DNA of 6,384 nucleotides from Chitinophagaceae bacterium (GTDB taxonomy: Bacteria; Bacteroidota; Bacteroidia; Chitinophagales; Chitinophagaceae). Below the pieces are notes generated by a model. The model had not been told where the DNA came from. It searched no databases and saw only the letters and a program-made list of their open reading frames with translations. The stretch covers positions 1 to 6,384 of the forward strand of contig JAIEQT010000076.1 in the NCBI GenBank assembly GCA_019747455.1, given 5' to 3'. Below are positions 5,250 to 6,384 of this stretch, piece after piece; position 1 is the first letter of the stretch; every line of letters begins with the position of its first letter. The translations under genes and the position numbers were made by a program.

Positions 5250-6377
5250 TCAGAATTAACCAAACAAGTAGCGCAAACAGCTAAAGACTTTGCGGAACAG
5301 TTTATTCGTCCGCATGTTATGGCATGGGATGAATCGCAAGAATTTCCAATACAGGTATTTAAAGAGATGGGGAAACTGGGTTTAATGGGGGTATTGGTAC
5401 CTGAGGAGTATCAAGGTGCGGGATTAAGTTATTTTGAATACAATGCAATCATTCAGGAAATAGCCAAAGTATGTGGTTCTATTGGCTTGAGTGTAGCTGC
5501 ACATAATTCTTTGTGTACCAATCATATTTTAAGTTTTGGGACCGATACCCAAAAAGCAAAATGGCTGCCAAAGCTTGCAACGGCAGAATGGATCGGTGCC
5601 TGGGGTCTTACAGAGCCTAATACAGGGAGTGATGCCGGGAATATGAAAACAGTTGCCATAAAAGAGGGTAATGAATGGATTATTAACGGTACAAAAAGCT
5701 GGATCACACATGGCAAAAGCGGTGACATTGCAGTGGTCATTTGTAGAACCGGAGAACCCAGAACAAGTGGTAATTCTACCGCTTTTGTTGTTGAACGAGG
5801 CATAAAAGGATTTACGGCAGGAAAAAAAGAAAATAAGCTTGGCATGCGAGCGAGCGAAACAGCAGAAATGATCTTTGATAACTGTAGGATTCCGGATACG
5901 AACAGATTAGGTGAAATAGGAGACGGGTTTCGTCAGGCCATGAAAATTTTAGATGGGGGCAGAATATCAATCGCGGCTTTGTCGGCCGGTATCGCTAAAG
6001 GAGCATATGAGGCAGCTAAGCAATACGCACAAGAAAGGCACCAGTTCGATCAGCCAATTGCGAATTTTCAGGGTATCAGCTTTAAATTGGCAGATATGGC
6101 TACAGAAATTATGGCAGCCGATTTACTGATATACCAGGCATGTGATCGTAAAAATAGGGGGGAAAAAGTAACCCGCGAAGGTGCTATGGCCAAATATTAT
6201 GCCAGCGAAATTGCTGTAAAAACGGCCAATGAAGCCGTTCAAATTTTTGGCGGATATGGGTATACAAAAGATTTTCCGGTAGAAAAGTACTATCGTGACG
6301 CAAAATTGTGTACTATTGGGGAAGGAACTTCTGAAATTCAGAAGCTAGTAATAGCCAGAGAGGAGCTCCAAAGATAG
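5235..6377 (+). CDS. Acyl-CoA dehydrogenase, short-chain/butyryl-CoA type
   Basis: This 380-residue FAD enzyme should oxidise an acyl-CoA to the 2,3-enoyl-CoA, passing electrons to electron-transfer flavoprotein, in fatty-acid or branched-chain amino-acid breakdown. It has the usual three-part fold: an N-terminal helical domain (about 6-117), a middle beta domain with the signature AWGLTEPNTGSDA (122-134), and a C-terminal helical domain with RHQFDQPIANFQ (268-279). The second signature, QIFGGYGYTKDFPVEKYYRD (336-355), is followed by IGEGTSEIQ. E363 in that motif sits where short- and medium-chain enzymes keep the catalytic base, whereas isovaleryl-CoA-type enzymes place it elsewhere. Length is normal and no key residue is missing. 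Chain length cannot be fixed by eye. The start codon has only a weak purine stretch (ACAAGAG) before it. The gene appears to have its own promoter and a structured leader of about 90 nt, so it is probably a separate unit. Confidence 0.95.
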   Translation: MHFQESELTKQVAQTAKDFAEQFIRPHVMAWDESQEFPIQVFKEMGKLGLMGVLVPEEYQGAGLSYFEYNAIIQEIAKVCGSIGLSVAAHNSLCTNHILSFGTDTQKAKWLPKLATAEWIGAWGLTEPNTGSDAGNMKTVAIKEGNEWIINGTKSWITHGKSGDIAVVICRTGEPRTSGNSTAFVVERGIKGFTAGKKENKLGMRASETAEMIFDNCRIPDTNRLGEIGDGFRQAMKILDGGRISIAALSAGIAKGAYEAAKQYAQERHQFDQPIANFQGISFKLADMATEIMAADLLIYQACDRKNRGEKVTREGAMAKYYASEIAVKTANEAVQIFGGYGYTKDFPVEKYYRDAKLCTIGEGTSEIQKLVIAREELQR

Positions 6378-6384
6378 TTTTTCG

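Noticed and set aside
5522..5845. Antisense reading frames of 107 and 60 codons opposite the acyl-CoA dehydrogenase gene
   Set aside because: They overlap the conserved middle domain of an intact dehydrogenase, overlap each other, and show no motif or start signal of their own.

Overview
The window looks like chromosomal DNA of a Bacteroidota bacterium, most plausibly of the Chitinophagaceae or a close relative. Four things point there: a full-length PorX-type response regulator (REC domain plus PglZ/alkaline-phosphatase-like domain), which is a hallmark of type IX secretion in this phylum; AT-rich DNA; mostly SD-less start sites; and matches to the phylum's TAnnTTTG -7 promoter element. The family-level guess is inference. 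No mobile element, CRISPR array, rRNA or tRNA was recognised, and the gene content is ordinary and housekeeping-like.

Layout. A minus-strand gene (6-1220) encodes a SAMHD1/dGTPase-like HD phosphohydrolase. A 236-bp divergent intergenic region (1221-1456) separates it from a plus-strand run of four genes: porX (1457-3016), a 91-aa conserved-looking small protein (3070-3345), a PhnP-like metallo-beta-lactamase-fold hydrolase (3396-4175) and a membrane-anchored protein with three ComEA-like helix-hairpin-helix units (4196-5089). Gaps of 53, 50 and 20 bp make co-transcription of at least the last genes plausible. After a 145-bp intergenic region with its own predicted promoter and a strong palindrome, an acyl-CoA dehydrogenase gene (5235-6377) ends the window.

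The most unusual sequence is non-coding. The porX leader is a degenerate 7-bp tandem repeat (consensus CTATAAC, about ten units at 1387-1456) that runs right up to the ATG. A mirror-image array of about five units lies at 1308-1342. Variant units occur in matching order in both arms, so they form a 27-bp inverted repeat (26/27 matches) around a 75-nt loop. The second non-coding point of interest is the acyl-CoA dehydrogenase leader, with a 12-bp perfect palindrome, a 14-bp near-perfect direct repeat that copies the gene's start, and two overlapping weak hairpins.

How the genes relate. PorX controls or modulates type IX secretion. The HD, MBL and PorX PglZ domains are all metal-dependent phosphohydrolase/phosphodiesterase folds, but nothing in the sequence shows a shared pathway. 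The HhH protein suggests DNA binding outside the inner membrane. The acyl-CoA dehydrogenase belongs to fatty-acid or branched-chain acyl-CoA oxidation and appears to be a separate transcription unit.
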